Assembly (NCBI GenBank): GCA_039961635.1
Contig: JABRWB010000041.1
Coordinates: 1 to 64,000, forward strand
From: a bacterium
GTDB lineage: Bacteria; 4484-113; JAGGVC01
Reading direction: 5' to 3'
Length of the DNA: 64,000 bases
Both the position numbers and the translations under genes were made by a program. The notes below the pieces were generated by a model. That model worked only from the letters and a program-made list of their open reading frames with translations. It was not told where the DNA came from and searched no databases. Shown here one piece after another: positions 32,903 to 41,641 of this stretch. Numbering within the stretch: position 1 is the first letter of the stretch; the number at the start of each line of letters is the position of its first letter.

Positions 32903-34087
32903 CTAAGTGGCGCTTGAATGCTTTTCGAGCAGCGGCATCGCCTCAGCTATACGCCTGAGGGCCTCCTTGATGTTTTCCTTGCTGTTGGCGTAGGAGAACC
33001 GCAGGAACCCTTCTCCGTGTTCACCGAAGGCGGTTCCAGCCAAACAGGAAACGCCCGCATTGTAAAGTAGATGGTCTGCAATATCCCGCCCAGACCTTCC
33101 GAAGCTAGAAAAGTTGGGGAACACGTAAAAAGCGCCCTTCGGCATCAGACAAGAAACCCCTTCAATAGCGTTAAGTCCGTCTACTATCAAATCCCGGCGC
33201 TCTTTGAATTCGCGTACCATATCTTCCACCGCTGTTTGATCTCCATGAAGCGCTTCCGCACCGGCGATTTGCGTAAATGCAGCGGTGCACGATGCCGCAT
33301 TCGTCATCAGTCGCTCCAACTTGGCGGCAAGCTCCTCGTTGCAGACGGCGTATCCTAGCCTCCAACCAGTCATTGCATATGTCTTGCTGTGGCCATCAAG
33401 CAAGATCACGCGCTTGAGCGGATTATCGGTATTCATTATGCTGAAGTGCTCGCCTTCGTAAACGATCCTGCTGTAAATCTCGTCGGACAGAATGTAAAAG
33501 TCGTGCTTTTCGGCCAACTCGGAAATAGCAATGATATCTTCTTTGGCCAGCATTCCGCCGGTAGGATTCTGGGGCGAATTGATGAAAACCAGCTTCGTTT
33601 TCGGGGTTATCAGCGACTTGAGCTCGTCAATGTCGAATCTGAATTCGTTTTTTTCCCTTAGAATGATCGGAATAGACTTCGCTCCAAGGAACGTAGAAAC
33701 GCTTTCATACGCCGGGTAACCGGGGTTCGGGTAGATCACTTCGTCACCCTCGTCCACGAGCGCAAGCGCGGTAAGAAATACGACGGGTTTCGCCCCCGGC
33801 ATAATTACAACGTTTTTGCCCGATAACTGCACTCCGTAGCGGTTCGAAACATATTCCGCGTACTTTTCACGCATTTCTCTTAATCCCGCTGAGGGAGTAT
33901 AGTGCGTGTAACCGTTTTCCAAGGCCCAATGAGCCTTATCGATTATGTTGCGCGGAGTTGCGAAATCAGGTTCTCCGATTTCCAGATGGACAATGCTTTT
34001 TCCCTGGGCTTCGAGCTCCTTCGCCTTTGCAAGAGTAACAAAAGCCGTCTCGGTTCCCAGCTTTGACATTCTCGATGCGAACTTCAT
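32903..34087 (-). CDS. class I aminotransferase, aspartate-type
   Basis: A 394-residue PLP enzyme of the AspC-Ib/AlaT-like group. It has HLEIGEPDFATP, YTHYTPSAGLREMR, the NPTGG motif (Asn174), the Asp202 in SDEIYSRIVYEG that binds the pyridine nitrogen, and the PLP Lys235 in GHSKTYAMTGWRLGY. It likely transfers amino groups between aspartate or alanine and 2-oxoglutarate. It may share an operon with the DUF1015, serA and class V aminotransferase genes upstream. GGAGG precedes the ATG. Confidence 0.9.
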   Translation of the reverse strand: MKFASRMSKLGTETAFVTLAKAKELEAQGKSIVHLEIGEPDFATPRNIIDKAHWALENGYTHYTPSAGLREMREKYAEYVSNRYGVQLSGKNVVIMPGAKPVVFLTALALVDEGDEVIYPNPGYPAYESVSTFLGAKSIPIILREKNEFRFDIDELKSLITPKTKLVFINSPQNPTGGMLAKEDIIAISELAEKHDFYILSDEIYSRIVYEGEHFSIMNTDNPLKRVILLDGHSKTYAMTGWRLGYAVCNEELAAKLERLMTNAASCTAAFTQIAGAEALHGDQTAVEDMVREFKERRDLIVDGLNAIEGVSCLMPKGAFYVFPNFSSFGRSGRDIADHLLYNAGVSCLAGTAFGEHGEGFLRFSYANSKENIKEALRRIAEAMPLLEKHSSAT

Positions 34088-34139
34088 TCCATTCCTCCAA
34101 AGCTCTCGTGGGATGAAGCGGCCGCATCGAATACGAAGT

Positions 34140-35480
34140 TTACGACGCGGCAGCTTGCCTTTTGGCTCCCAAATTCACCTTACAGGCAAGCAAACCCGTT
34201 ATGAGCTTCGGATAAAAATCCGTGCTCTTTTGGGGCATCACTTCCCCGTTGCCAGCGACTTCTCGAATCTGACTCAGCTTTGTCGGATTCATCAAAACCG
34301 CCAGCTGGTGCGTACCGGAATTGACCTTTGCAAGCGCCGAAATTGCCGATCTATCGTAGCTGATATTGGTTTTCGCAGCTTGGGCTTCCTTCGATATGCC
34401 AAGCAAATGTTCCAATACCACTTCGTGGAGCACGGCAACGTCCAGCGACCGCCATGCCTCGCTCCTTTCGGGCGCGAGGCGGCGCATAATATCATGGTCC
34501 GAAAGCTCGCACAGATAAAAGCGCCCGCCCATATAAAATCCAAATGCATTGCGGCCCAGCTTATCGGAGCGGGATTTCATCTCGGCCGCCAATTCATCCA
34601 GGCTGCGCATTTCGGCTATCGCGAAGTATTGCCGAATCTGGCTTATGAAATCACCTGGGTTGAAATGCGCCAAGTTAAATAGCACTCTGTGGGTCGGCAA
34701 AACCACAAGTCCGGGATCGCTCATTCCAACCAGCGTCATCATTGCGAACCGCGGATTATGCCCGTCAGGGCCTCCTATGTATTCGGCCATTCTTGCGTTG
34801 CGGTAATTCAAAGCCGTTTCGTACCTGTGGTGGCCATCGGCTATAAAAAGCTGTTTTCCCAAGAGCAGGTTTTGGATCGTACTAATAGTATCCGGGTGCG
34901 TAATCGCCCAAACCCGATGAACCACCTGGCCGTCTTCCTCGATTGTTGCTTCCATTTCCGGTTCACTTATGCAGGCTTCAGCCAACAAGGAAGCGACCTC
35001 GTTGTCGGGATCCGGGTAAAGCTGAAAAATTTGCCCGAGATGAGCGTCTAGCGCCATCAACAACTTGAATCTATCTTGTTTGGGCGCGTCGAGCGTTCTT
35101 TCATGCGGCTTTACGCCTCCGGTTCCGTAATCCTGAAGCTCCACCATGCAGCACAAGCCGCGCCTCGTGAATTCAGTTCCGCCAACTTGAAATATTTGGT
35201 GGTAGACGTAAAGCGCAGGTCGATCGTCTTCGCGCAAAACGCCTGATTCAAGCCATCTCTTCCAAGTTTCCGCGGCACGCGAATAGACATCGTTTCCTTC
35301 CGAGTCGCCAGTTTGTGGTATTCCCTTGCTTATCCGGCAAATGTTAAATTCACTTTTGGCGTAGTAAGCATCCTGCATCGCTGGAGTTATTTTGTCGTAG
35401 GGCAGTGCGACTACATCGGAGAGATTACCAACCAATTCGGTGGAAAATCTGGTTGCTCGAAAAGGTTCTATTTTTGCCAT
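34140..35480 (-). CDS. DUF1015 family protein
   Basis: A 446-residue cytoplasmic protein of the DUF1015 family, marked by EPFRATRFS, VVALPYDKITPAM, the LFIADGHHRYETALNYR segment with two His, and the C-terminal KSTDFYPKLITGLL region. The His-rich centre suggests a metal or phosphate site, but no activity is established to my knowledge. In many genomes this family sits beside serA, as here, so a role in serine synthesis is a reasonable inference. ATG 35480 fits a GAGGT six bases upstream better than the ATG two codons earlier. Confidence 0.82.
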   Translation of the reverse strand: MAKIEPFRATRFSTELVGNLSDVVALPYDKITPAMQDAYYAKSEFNICRISKGIPQTGDSEGNDVYSRAAETWKRWLESGVLREDDRPALYVYHQIFQVGGTEFTRRGLCCMVELQDYGTGGVKPHERTLDAPKQDRFKLLMALDAHLGQIFQLYPDPDNEVASLLAEACISEPEMEATIEEDGQVVHRVWAITHPDTISTIQNLLLGKQLFIADGHHRYETALNYRNARMAEYIGGPDGHNPRFAMMTLVGMSDPGLVVLPTHRVLFNLAHFNPGDFISQIRQYFAIAEMRSLDELAAEMKSRSDKLGRNAFGFYMGGRFYLCELSDHDIMRRLAPERSEAWRSLDVAVLHEVVLEHLLGISKEAQAAKTNISYDRSAISALAKVNSGTHQLAVLMNPTKLSQIREVAGNGEVMPQKSTDFYPKLITGLLACKVNLGAKRQAAAS

Positions 35481-35561
35481 TGGCATACCTCAGGAACGGG
35501 GCGCGCCCCCGGAATATCAATGTTTAAGGTGCTTGCGCGGATTTTGCGTAAGCGAGCGGCG

Positions 35562-36497
35562 TTAAACCGAGGCTGACTTTTCGGAAGCAAAGTACTCTCG
35601 GAGTATAGACGCAACTTCGTTTCCGACCCGGCCTTGCCCTTCGGCGGTTTGGGCTCCGATGTGGGGAGTCAAAACAACATTGTCCAATCCGTCGAAGGGA
35701 AACTCCGTTGGCGGTTCGCTGCCGAAAACATCCAGCGCAGCTCCTGCAATCTTGCCTTGGCGCAGCGCTTCCGCTAGCGCCTTTTCATCAACGATTCCGC
35801 CTCTCGCGCAGTTGATAAGAAACGCTGTTGGCTTGACTAGGGCAAGTTTATCGGCATTAATCAAATTGTGGGTTTCCTCGGTGTGTGGTGTGTGAATTGA
35901 AATATAGTCAGACCGGGACAACAAATCGTCAAGGGCGGCCGCTTCGATTGGCACGTCGGAAATGCCTGTTACGTCCACGTAGGGATCGAAGCCTATCACC
36001 TTCATCCCCAGGCCTATTGCTCGCCGTGCCGTTTCAATTCCAATCCTGCCTACGCCGATCAATCCTAGAGTTTTTTGCCAGAGCTCAACACCGGCAAATG
36101 CCTTTTTTTCCCATTGATGCGCCTTCATAGAATTAACGGCGGGAACTATTTTTCGCGCCAGGGCGAACATGCAGGCGATCGCAAGCTCGGCGACCGATAC
36201 GCTGGATGCGGCCGGCGTATTTTTCACTTCGATGCCCTTCGCTTCAGCAGCGTTGCAGTCAATATTGTCTACCCCGACGCCACCGCGCACGATTAGCTTT
36301 AGCGAGTCGGAAGCATCAATGACGGCAGCAGTCACCTTTGTGCGCGACCGGACGACAATAGCGTCCATTCCTTTCACCGCAGTAAGCAACTGCTCGGGAG
36401 TGATTTCCGGATTGTAAACAACCTCAAGGTATGGGCACGCTTTGATCTCCTCAAGCGGTCCTTTGGACATCGAATCGCATATTAAAACTTTCGCCAT
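35562..36497 (-). CDS. serA: D-3-phosphoglycerate dehydrogenase, short form
   Basis: A 311-residue NAD-dependent D-2-hydroxyacid dehydrogenase. It has GVGRIG (148-153) for NAD, catalytic Arg232 (NCARGG), Glu261 and His279 (LTPHIG). It lacks the C-terminal ACT and intervening domains of long SerA, so serine feedback through ACT is not expected. Its position between a class V aminotransferase and DUF1015 supports the phosphoglycerate substrate over other hydroxyacids. AAGGAGG precedes the ATG. Confidence 0.88.
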   Translation of the reverse strand: MAKVLICDSMSKGPLEEIKACPYLEVVYNPEITPEQLLTAVKGMDAIVVRSRTKVTAAVIDASDSLKLIVRGGVGVDNIDCNAAEAKGIEVKNTPAASSVSVAELAIACMFALARKIVPAVNSMKAHQWEKKAFAGVELWQKTLGLIGVGRIGIETARRAIGLGMKVIGFDPYVDVTGISDVPIEAAALDDLLSRSDYISIHTPHTEETHNLINADKLALVKPTAFLINCARGGIVDEKALAEALRQGKIAGAALDVFGSEPPTEFPFDGLDNVVLTPHIGAQTAEGQGRVGNEVASILREYFASEKSASV

Positions 36498-36552
36498 CTG
36501 CTTGCCTCCTTTGTATGTTCGCGCGATGCGCGGCGAATGGGAAACGAACTAG

Positions 36553-37725
36553 CTATCCGGCTGCGGCCTTGGCCGCGCTTCCGATTAGATCCTCAAGAAG
36601 TATTTCTTCGGCTACTTTGACTCCCTTTCCCAATTCGATATCGACGCCGAATTTCTTCATGGCCATTTCGAATGCCGCGACGGCCATAATCGTATCGAAA
36701 TGGTCTTGATATCCGAGGTGGCCGATTCGAAGGATTTTGTCCTTGTATTCATCCTGGCCTGCGGCGAAGTAAACTCCCCAGTTGCCGCGGACATACTTAG
36801 CAACCTTTGAAGCGGGGACGGATTCAGGGAGCAATATAGGAGTCAAAACGTCGCCTGGGCTCTTGGCGTTCAGGATCTCGAACCCCAAGGATTTGGCAGC
36901 GCTTCGCACGGCTTCGCCTTGGATGTGGCAGCGGTGTATCACGTTCTCCAGACCTTCCTCCAATATCATGTCCAGAGCGACTGCAAGTTGCTGGTAAAGG
37001 CTGACATTGCTTGTCCACGGATGGGTGTGATCGGCATCGTTTTTAATGGCCGCTTGCAGGTTGAAGTAAAAGGCACGACGTTTTGTGTTGTTGACCTTTT
37101 CGGTAGCCTTGGGATTGAGGGAAATGAAAGCGAGCCCGGGTGGAAGCATGAAACCCTTCTGGCTGCCCGAAAGCAAAACGTCCAACCCCCAAGCGTCCAT
37201 CGGGCATTCCATCGCGGTCAGGCCGGAAATTCCGTCCACGACAATCATCATTCCGGCGTTATGGGCAACTTCCGCCATTTCTCTGATTGGATTCCTTATT
37301 CCGCTGGCCGTTTCGTTCAATTGGGTAAAAATCGCAACTGCGTCCGGGCACTCCGAGATGGCTTTTTCGAGCTTGTCAATCGAACTGCAATCGTCCCAGC
37401 CATACTTGACTTCGTGAACAACGCAATCGTATGCCTTGCCGATCTTCCCCCAGCGCTCCCCAAACTTGCCTCCGTTGAAGGTGATCATCTTTTCGCCAGG
37501 ACCGATTAGGTTGGAAACAGCAGCCTCCATCGCGCCGGTTCCGGTGGACATAAGAACAAGCACGGGGTTTTCTGTAACAAAAATCTTCTTCAATGCCGCT
37601 GCGACTTTGTCGTAAATAACCTTGAATTCATCCGTGCGATGGTGAATCATATCCTTCGCACCGGCGAGAGCGACATCTCCCGGCACCATTGTTGGGCCGG
37701 GCGTAAACAGGTGCACTTTCTTCAT
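36553..37725 (-). CDS. class V aminotransferase (alanine-glyoxylate / serine-pyruvate type)
   Basis: A 390-residue PLP enzyme with LFTPGPTMVPGDVALAGAKDMIHHR, STGTGAMEAAVSNL, VVDGISGLTAMECPMDAWGLD and the PLP lysine in SGSQKGFMLPPGLAF. In organisms lacking SerC, this family together with short SerA can transaminate 3-phosphohydroxypyruvate to phosphoserine; otherwise it would be alanine-glyoxylate or serine-pyruvate aminotransferase. The start is ATG 37725, six bases after GGAGG. It is the first gene of the cluster. Confidence 0.87.
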   Translation of the reverse strand: MKKVHLFTPGPTMVPGDVALAGAKDMIHHRTDEFKVIYDKVAAALKKIFVTENPVLVLMSTGTGAMEAAVSNLIGPGEKMITFNGGKFGERWGKIGKAYDCVVHEVKYGWDDCSSIDKLEKAISECPDAVAIFTQLNETASGIRNPIREMAEVAHNAGMMIVVDGISGLTAMECPMDAWGLDVLLSGSQKGFMLPPGLAFISLNPKATEKVNNTKRRAFYFNLQAAIKNDADHTHPWTSNVSLYQQLAVALDMILEEGLENVIHRCHIQGEAVRSAAKSLGFEILNAKSPGDVLTPILLPESVPASKVAKYVRGNWGVYFAAGQDEYKDKILRIGHLGYQDHFDTIMAVAAFEMAMKKFGVDIELGKGVKVAEEILLEDLIGSAAKAAAG

Positions 37726-37937
37726 TTCAGGCCTCCGTGAGACGGTCAAGGCGATCGGCGGAAATGATTCCGCGTCAGGCCTCTCATCTGGCGATTGTAC
37801 TAAAGGAGCTTGTGAAATGGAGATTTTGTGAAGCTAGTGCATAAGTTCTCATGAATGCGAATGTGAACCCTACGCCAAGAGCCATAAACCGCAAAGGTAG
37901 ATCAAATCGGCCGCCGGCTGTAATTCGAACCACCAAA

Positions 37938-38933
37938 TCACAATATACCGCAATTTTCCCAAAGTACGGTTCGGAGGTTTTCGGCGGCTGCTCTGGCGGC
38001 ATCGGCAAATCCCTTTTCGCCAAATCGCTCGTATTCTCTGGACTTATATGCGTATATCACGCCCCTGCTGGCGTTGAAAATTGCTCCGGTTCCGTCCGCT
38101 CTTGTAAAGCACCTGGCGTCTTCCGGCTTTCCACCTTGCGCGCCAATACCGGGCACCAGAAACCAGGCGTTCGGCAGAATTTCCCTAATCCGGCGGCCTT
38201 CTTCCGGGTAAGTGGCGCCAGTGACCGCTCCAATCGAAGAAAAACCTGACTCCCCGGTTTTGTCCGAGCCCCATTTTGCAATCAACTGCGCGGTTTTCTC
38301 CCATATTCGCTCGTTTCCGGATTTCAAATCCTGAAATTCTACGGCACTTTTATTGCTCGTTCTGCAAAGAACGAACGCACCCTTACCGTTTTCAAAATAA
38401 GGGGCGAACGAAGCGACTGTGTCCCATCCCAAATAAGGCGCCAGGGTAACCGCATCGCATTCGAGGGTGTTTGGCACTCCAGCAGGCGTTACCGATGCAA
38501 GCCAAGCGCGGGCATAGGCGTCGCTTGTAGTTCCTATGTCCCCCCGCTTGACGTCCATAATCACGATCAGTTCCCTGTTGCGCGCTCGCGCAAGTATGTC
38601 ACCCAAAATTCTGTATCCGGCCGGGCCAAGCTGTTCAAAAAAAGCAATCTGCGGTTTCACGGCGCATGCAAAGTCGGCCGTAGAGTCGATAATTTCGATG
38701 CAGAACTTTCTTACGCCCGTGTAAACGGCGCGGGCAAGACTTTTGTCTTCCCTTCCCGGTCCCAGGGAATCGGGGCTGAATCCACTACGAATTTCGGACA
38801 GCAATGGAGAAGGCAAGTCTTCAGGGCGCGGATCCAGCCCGATTACAAGAACGGATTTTTTTTGCATAACCGACCGGAGCAACCTGTCGCCGAAATTTGT
38901 TTTTGCCGCACGTTCCGAAATGTTTTGGTTCAT
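37938..38933 (-). CDS. pyrF: orotidine 5'-phosphate decarboxylase, long form
   Basis: A 331-residue enzyme decarboxylating OMP to UMP, the last step of pyrimidine synthesis. The catalytic D-x-K-x-x-D is in IMDVKRGDIGTTSDAYA. The early FACAVKPQIAFFEQLG and late VPGIGAQGG match the longer group of ~300 residues (PyrF type 2) found in mycobacteria, Myxococcus and others. ATG 38933 is chosen, about 36 bases after a TATAAT; an ORF start at 39020 would precede the promoter. Confidence 0.9.
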   Translation of the reverse strand: MNQNISERAAKTNFGDRLLRSVMQKKSVLVIGLDPRPEDLPSPLLSEIRSGFSPDSLGPGREDKSLARAVYTGVRKFCIEIIDSTADFACAVKPQIAFFEQLGPAGYRILGDILARARNRELIVIMDVKRGDIGTTSDAYARAWLASVTPAGVPNTLECDAVTLAPYLGWDTVASFAPYFENGKGAFVLCRTSNKSAVEFQDLKSGNERIWEKTAQLIAKWGSDKTGESGFSSIGAVTGATYPEEGRRIREILPNAWFLVPGIGAQGGKPEDARCFTRADGTGAIFNASRGVIYAYKSREYERFGEKGFADAARAAAENLRTVLWENCGIL

Positions 38934-38969
38934 CCCGATGTTACCGCCTACTAAGGAGATGGAAATTCG

Positions 38970-38997
38970 ATTATACGAGGCTTTCCCGGCATTACAA
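38970..38997 (-). promoter_or_regulatory. promoter of pyrF
   Basis: Minus strand: TTGTAA (38997-38992), 16-bp spacer and perfect TATAAT (38975-38970). The leader before ATG 38933 would be about 30 bases. Confidence 0.5.
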
Positions 38998-39149
38998 GGA
39001 CTTGGCCTAATTAGATGCAATTCGCAATCTTTCTTCCAATTCGAATAAGTTGATGCAGTTGTAAAATTTATGCTTGCTGACGCATAAATTCACGGGTATT
39101 ATTAATCGGCTTGCTTGCTTATGGGCAGGCGCTATTTCAGGAGCCATCC

Positions 39150-39536
39150 ATGATTAATTCCCGTTCGAGCGGATTTACGCTTATCGAGCTGATGATTGTA
39201 GTGGCGATAATCGCGATTATCGCGGCAACCGCGGTGCCGATAATGCTTGCATCTAGACAACAAGCGCAAATCAAGTCGGTTATCAGTACGCTACGCAACA
39301 TTTCGTCGGCGGAGGAAGCCTTTTATCCCAAAAACTGGATTTACGGGGATTTCATAACGCTTCAAACGAATGGTTTTCTAGATGCACGCTTCTCCGCTAA
39401 TTCCGTAGAAATGTTCGGATACACGATTGAGATTTCCCTCACAAACGGAGGTCAGGGTTTCACCGTGGTGGCAACACCCTCCTTCGACGGTCCAACATTC
39501 ACGTTGACGGAAGACTACGCCATAACCGAATCGTAA
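39150..39536 (+). CDS. type IV pilin-like prepilin
   Basis: A 128-residue protein with a class III signal: short leader ending in Gly, cleavage before Phe, and Glu at position +5 (SGFTLIELMIVVAIIAIIAATAVP). A helical stalk and small beta domain follow. It would be processed by a prepilin peptidase and assembled by a GspF/PilC-type platform such as that at 13671. AGGAG lies six bases before the ATG. No other pilus genes are adjacent. Confidence 0.88.
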   Translation: MINSRSSGFTLIELMIVVAIIAIIAATAVPIMLASRQQAQIKSVISTLRNISSAEEAFYPKNWIYGDFITLQTNGFLDARFSANSVEMFGYTIEISLTNGGQGFTVVATPSFDGPTFTLTEDYAITES

Positions 39537-39553
39537 GAAAATTCCGGTCGCCG

Positions 39554-40228
39554 TCATTTCCAAATCGGATCGCCGTATCGGGGCACAGCGATCGCGCAAA
39601 ACCTGTTGCGCCTTACTCCTTCGATAGCCAGCCTTAAAAACGCCTGCACTTTGGCGTCACTGTGAACGTGGGCAAAGTGGGTGCCGGGAACCAGTATTCT
39701 TTGTTGAAAGCCTGCTTGTGCATCGTCATCGAGTGCAATCAGCTCGGCGTAAGCCATCGCGGAATCACACAATTTGTCAAAAGTGGTTTCAGAAGGGCCG
39801 TATTTCCAAGGCGTGCGCGGATCGAATAGTGGATCTTCTGAATCCTTAAGGCCAACGGCGAAAAATACTTTGCCTTTTCCTCCTTCGCGAACGGCGGCGA
39901 TTTTTTTCGGATCCGCTATACAAGAATATCCAAGAACCGCAAGAGAGTCCACCTGGACAATCGGTACGCCGATTGATGATGCAAGCCCGTTCGCAAATGA
40001 AATACCGGTTCTCAGCCGAATAAACTTTCCCGGCCCTACGCCTACGGCTATATGGGTAAGCATATCCGGGCGCAGTCCGAAATCCGACAGTAAACCGGCG
40101 ACGGATTGCTTTAAAGCCTCGTTTTTTGACTTGTCAAATTCAATTTTGACCTCTGCCTCTTCCCCGTCCAAATGAACGGCCAAAATACACGTCGGGCCGC
40201 TCGTATCAATTGCTAACAGCTTAACCAA
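39554..40228 (-). CDS. tsaB: tRNA threonylcarbamoyladenosine biosynthesis protein TsaB
   Basis: A 224-residue ASKHA-fold protein with LLAIDTSGPTCILAV, the VGVGPGKFIRLRTGISFANGL signature and VDSLAVLGYSC. TsaB pairs with TsaD and TsaE to make t6A at position 37 of tRNAs reading ANN codons. It overlaps tsaE by eight bases; tsaD and rimI are not in the window. Confidence 0.9.
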   Translation of the reverse strand: MVKLLAIDTSGPTCILAVHLDGEEAEVKIEFDKSKNEALKQSVAGLLSDFGLRPDMLTHIAVGVGPGKFIRLRTGISFANGLASSIGVPIVQVDSLAVLGYSCIADPKKIAAVREGGKGKVFFAVGLKDSEDPLFDPRTPWKYGPSETTFDKLCDSAMAYAELIALDDDAQAGFQQRILVPGTHFAHVHSDAKVQAFLRLAIEGVRRNRFCAIAVPRYGDPIWK

Positions 40229-40688
40229 GAATCAATTCTCCAAGTTCAGCGCTTATTTCACTGGACGTAGCATTTTGAACTATCTCAAATTCAACGGTAC
40301 GTTTGTCGCTATTGGCATACTCGAATCGAACTATTAAACCTCCGTATTCCGCGTGGTTTTCCAGCCGGTCCGCCCATTCGCAGATCACCAGCCAGGAGTC
40401 GTCAAAATATTCCAGAAGACCAAGCTCCCTCATTTTCTCGATTCCGGACATTCTGAAAAGATCCAAATGAACGGCGCGGATTCTGCCGTCGATGTATTCT
40501 TTAGCAACCAAATATGAAGGAGACGTTGCTTGTTCGGACGCCCCGATTCCTTTCAGCAGGCCCTTTGCAAACACCGTTTTTCCGGCACCCAGCGGCCCGA
40601 TTAGCCAGAAATTGAGCGGCCGCGCAATTCTGGAAGCTATATCGAATCCAAGCTGGAACATGCATTCGCGCGAATCAAAAATGCGCAC
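40221..40688 (-). CDS. tsaE: tRNA threonylcarbamoyladenosine biosynthesis ATPase TsaE
   Basis: A 155-residue P-loop ATPase with Walker A GPLGAGKTVFAKGLL, SPSYLVAKEY and HLDLFRM and a late ICEWADRL region. TsaE binds the TsaBD complex and its ATPase activity supports cycles of t6A synthesis. Length matches the family (~150). It lies directly upstream of tsaB with overlapping frames. Confidence 0.92.
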   Translation of the reverse strand: MRIFDSRECMFQLGFDIASRIARPLNFWLIGPLGAGKTVFAKGLLKGIGASEQATSPSYLVAKEYIDGRIRAVHLDLFRMSGIEKMRELGLLEYFDDSWLVICEWADRLENHAEYGGLIVRFEYANSDKRTVEFEIVQNATSSEISAELGELILG

Positions 40689-40707
40689 GGATGAAGTATA
40701 CCAAGCA

Positions 40708-41613
40708 TTACCGAATTACTCGGTTTCTCAAATCGCCCAGAACCGCCTTGGTTAGGTCACGTCCTGAAGGAATTAATACATAATCGCTTGATGTACGTGC
40801 TGCCCATCGGGAAAGCTCGGATTGAAGTTCCGCCAGCCTTTCGACATACATCTTGAATACTGAACTTCCCATGCTAACTTCCACTCGTTCGCCAGATTCG
40901 GAATCCAGCAGCTCCAAATCGCCGGACAATTCCGGCTTTATTTCTTCTGGAAGAAGCACTTGGATAAGCGCCACCTGGTTTCCTCTGCCGACAAGCCCGG
41001 AAAGCGCACGAGCGGGAAAAGGAAACAGAAAGTCGGAAATAATCGCGACAACGCCCGGCGCTTGTTTAAGTGCAAGGAACTCGGCTACCGCCTGAACAAG
41101 CGACGTTTTCCCGTCAGCCTTTTGCGCCTCGAGTATTTTGAACAGGTGGACGAATTTGCTGCGCCCGCGTGTCGGTCTTTGAATCACACCAAGGTCGGTA
41201 TCGAAAACGGCTACCGATACCCTTTCCAGGTTTGAAAGCGAGATATATGCCAACGCCGCGGCGAGCCTTCGTGCGTAATCGAACTTGGGCGGCGTGCCGA
41301 ACGACATCGATTTCGAGGAATCCACGAGAAGGTACAGCGTCAAATCCTCCTCTTCGACGAACAACTTTACGAAATAGCGTTCTATCCGACCATAGAGGTT
41401 CCAATCGATTCGCCTGATATCGTCGCCCGGCATGTATTGCCTGAAATCGTGGAATTCAACACTCTGTCCGAGCTTTCGGCTGCGTTTTTCCCCTCGGAGC
41501 TTGCCTCGAAACATCTTTTTGGCGATTATCTGCAGTTGCTCAAGCTGGGACATGAATGCGGCATCAAAAAGAGCTGAAGCCGAATCAGTAGGTTGAGTAT
41601 TCGAAGTTTCCAC
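40708..41613 (-). CDS. DUF58 family protein with VWA-like fold
   Basis: A 301-residue cytoplasmic protein with the DUF58 core (VEFHDFRQYMPGDDIRRIDW) followed by a von Willebrand A-like domain with a MIDAS-type D-x-S-x-S in LLVDSSKSMSFG. DUF58 proteins usually accompany MoxR AAA+ ATPases in chaperone-like systems; no moxR is seen next to it here. It lies between tsaE and rarA on the same strand with small gaps. Confidence 0.88.
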   Translation of the reverse strand: METSNTQPTDSASALFDAAFMSQLEQLQIIAKKMFRGKLRGEKRSRKLGQSVEFHDFRQYMPGDDIRRIDWNLYGRIERYFVKLFVEEEDLTLYLLVDSSKSMSFGTPPKFDYARRLAAALAYISLSNLERVSVAVFDTDLGVIQRPTRGRSKFVHLFKILEAQKADGKTSLVQAVAEFLALKQAPGVVAIISDFLFPFPARALSGLVGRGNQVALIQVLLPEEIKPELSGDLELLDSESGERVEVSMGSSVFKMYVERLAELQSELSRWAARTSSDYVLIPSGRDLTKAVLGDLRNRVIR

Positions 41614-41641
41614 GAATCGATTTTACCAGCCCCAGGTATCC

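Noticed and set aside
37784-38023. 79-residue minus-strand frame upstream of the class V aminotransferase gene's neighbour pyrF
   Set aside because: It overlaps the pyrF C-terminus in another frame and has no ribosome-binding site or recognisable domain; the 37726-37937 gap holds no gene I can support.
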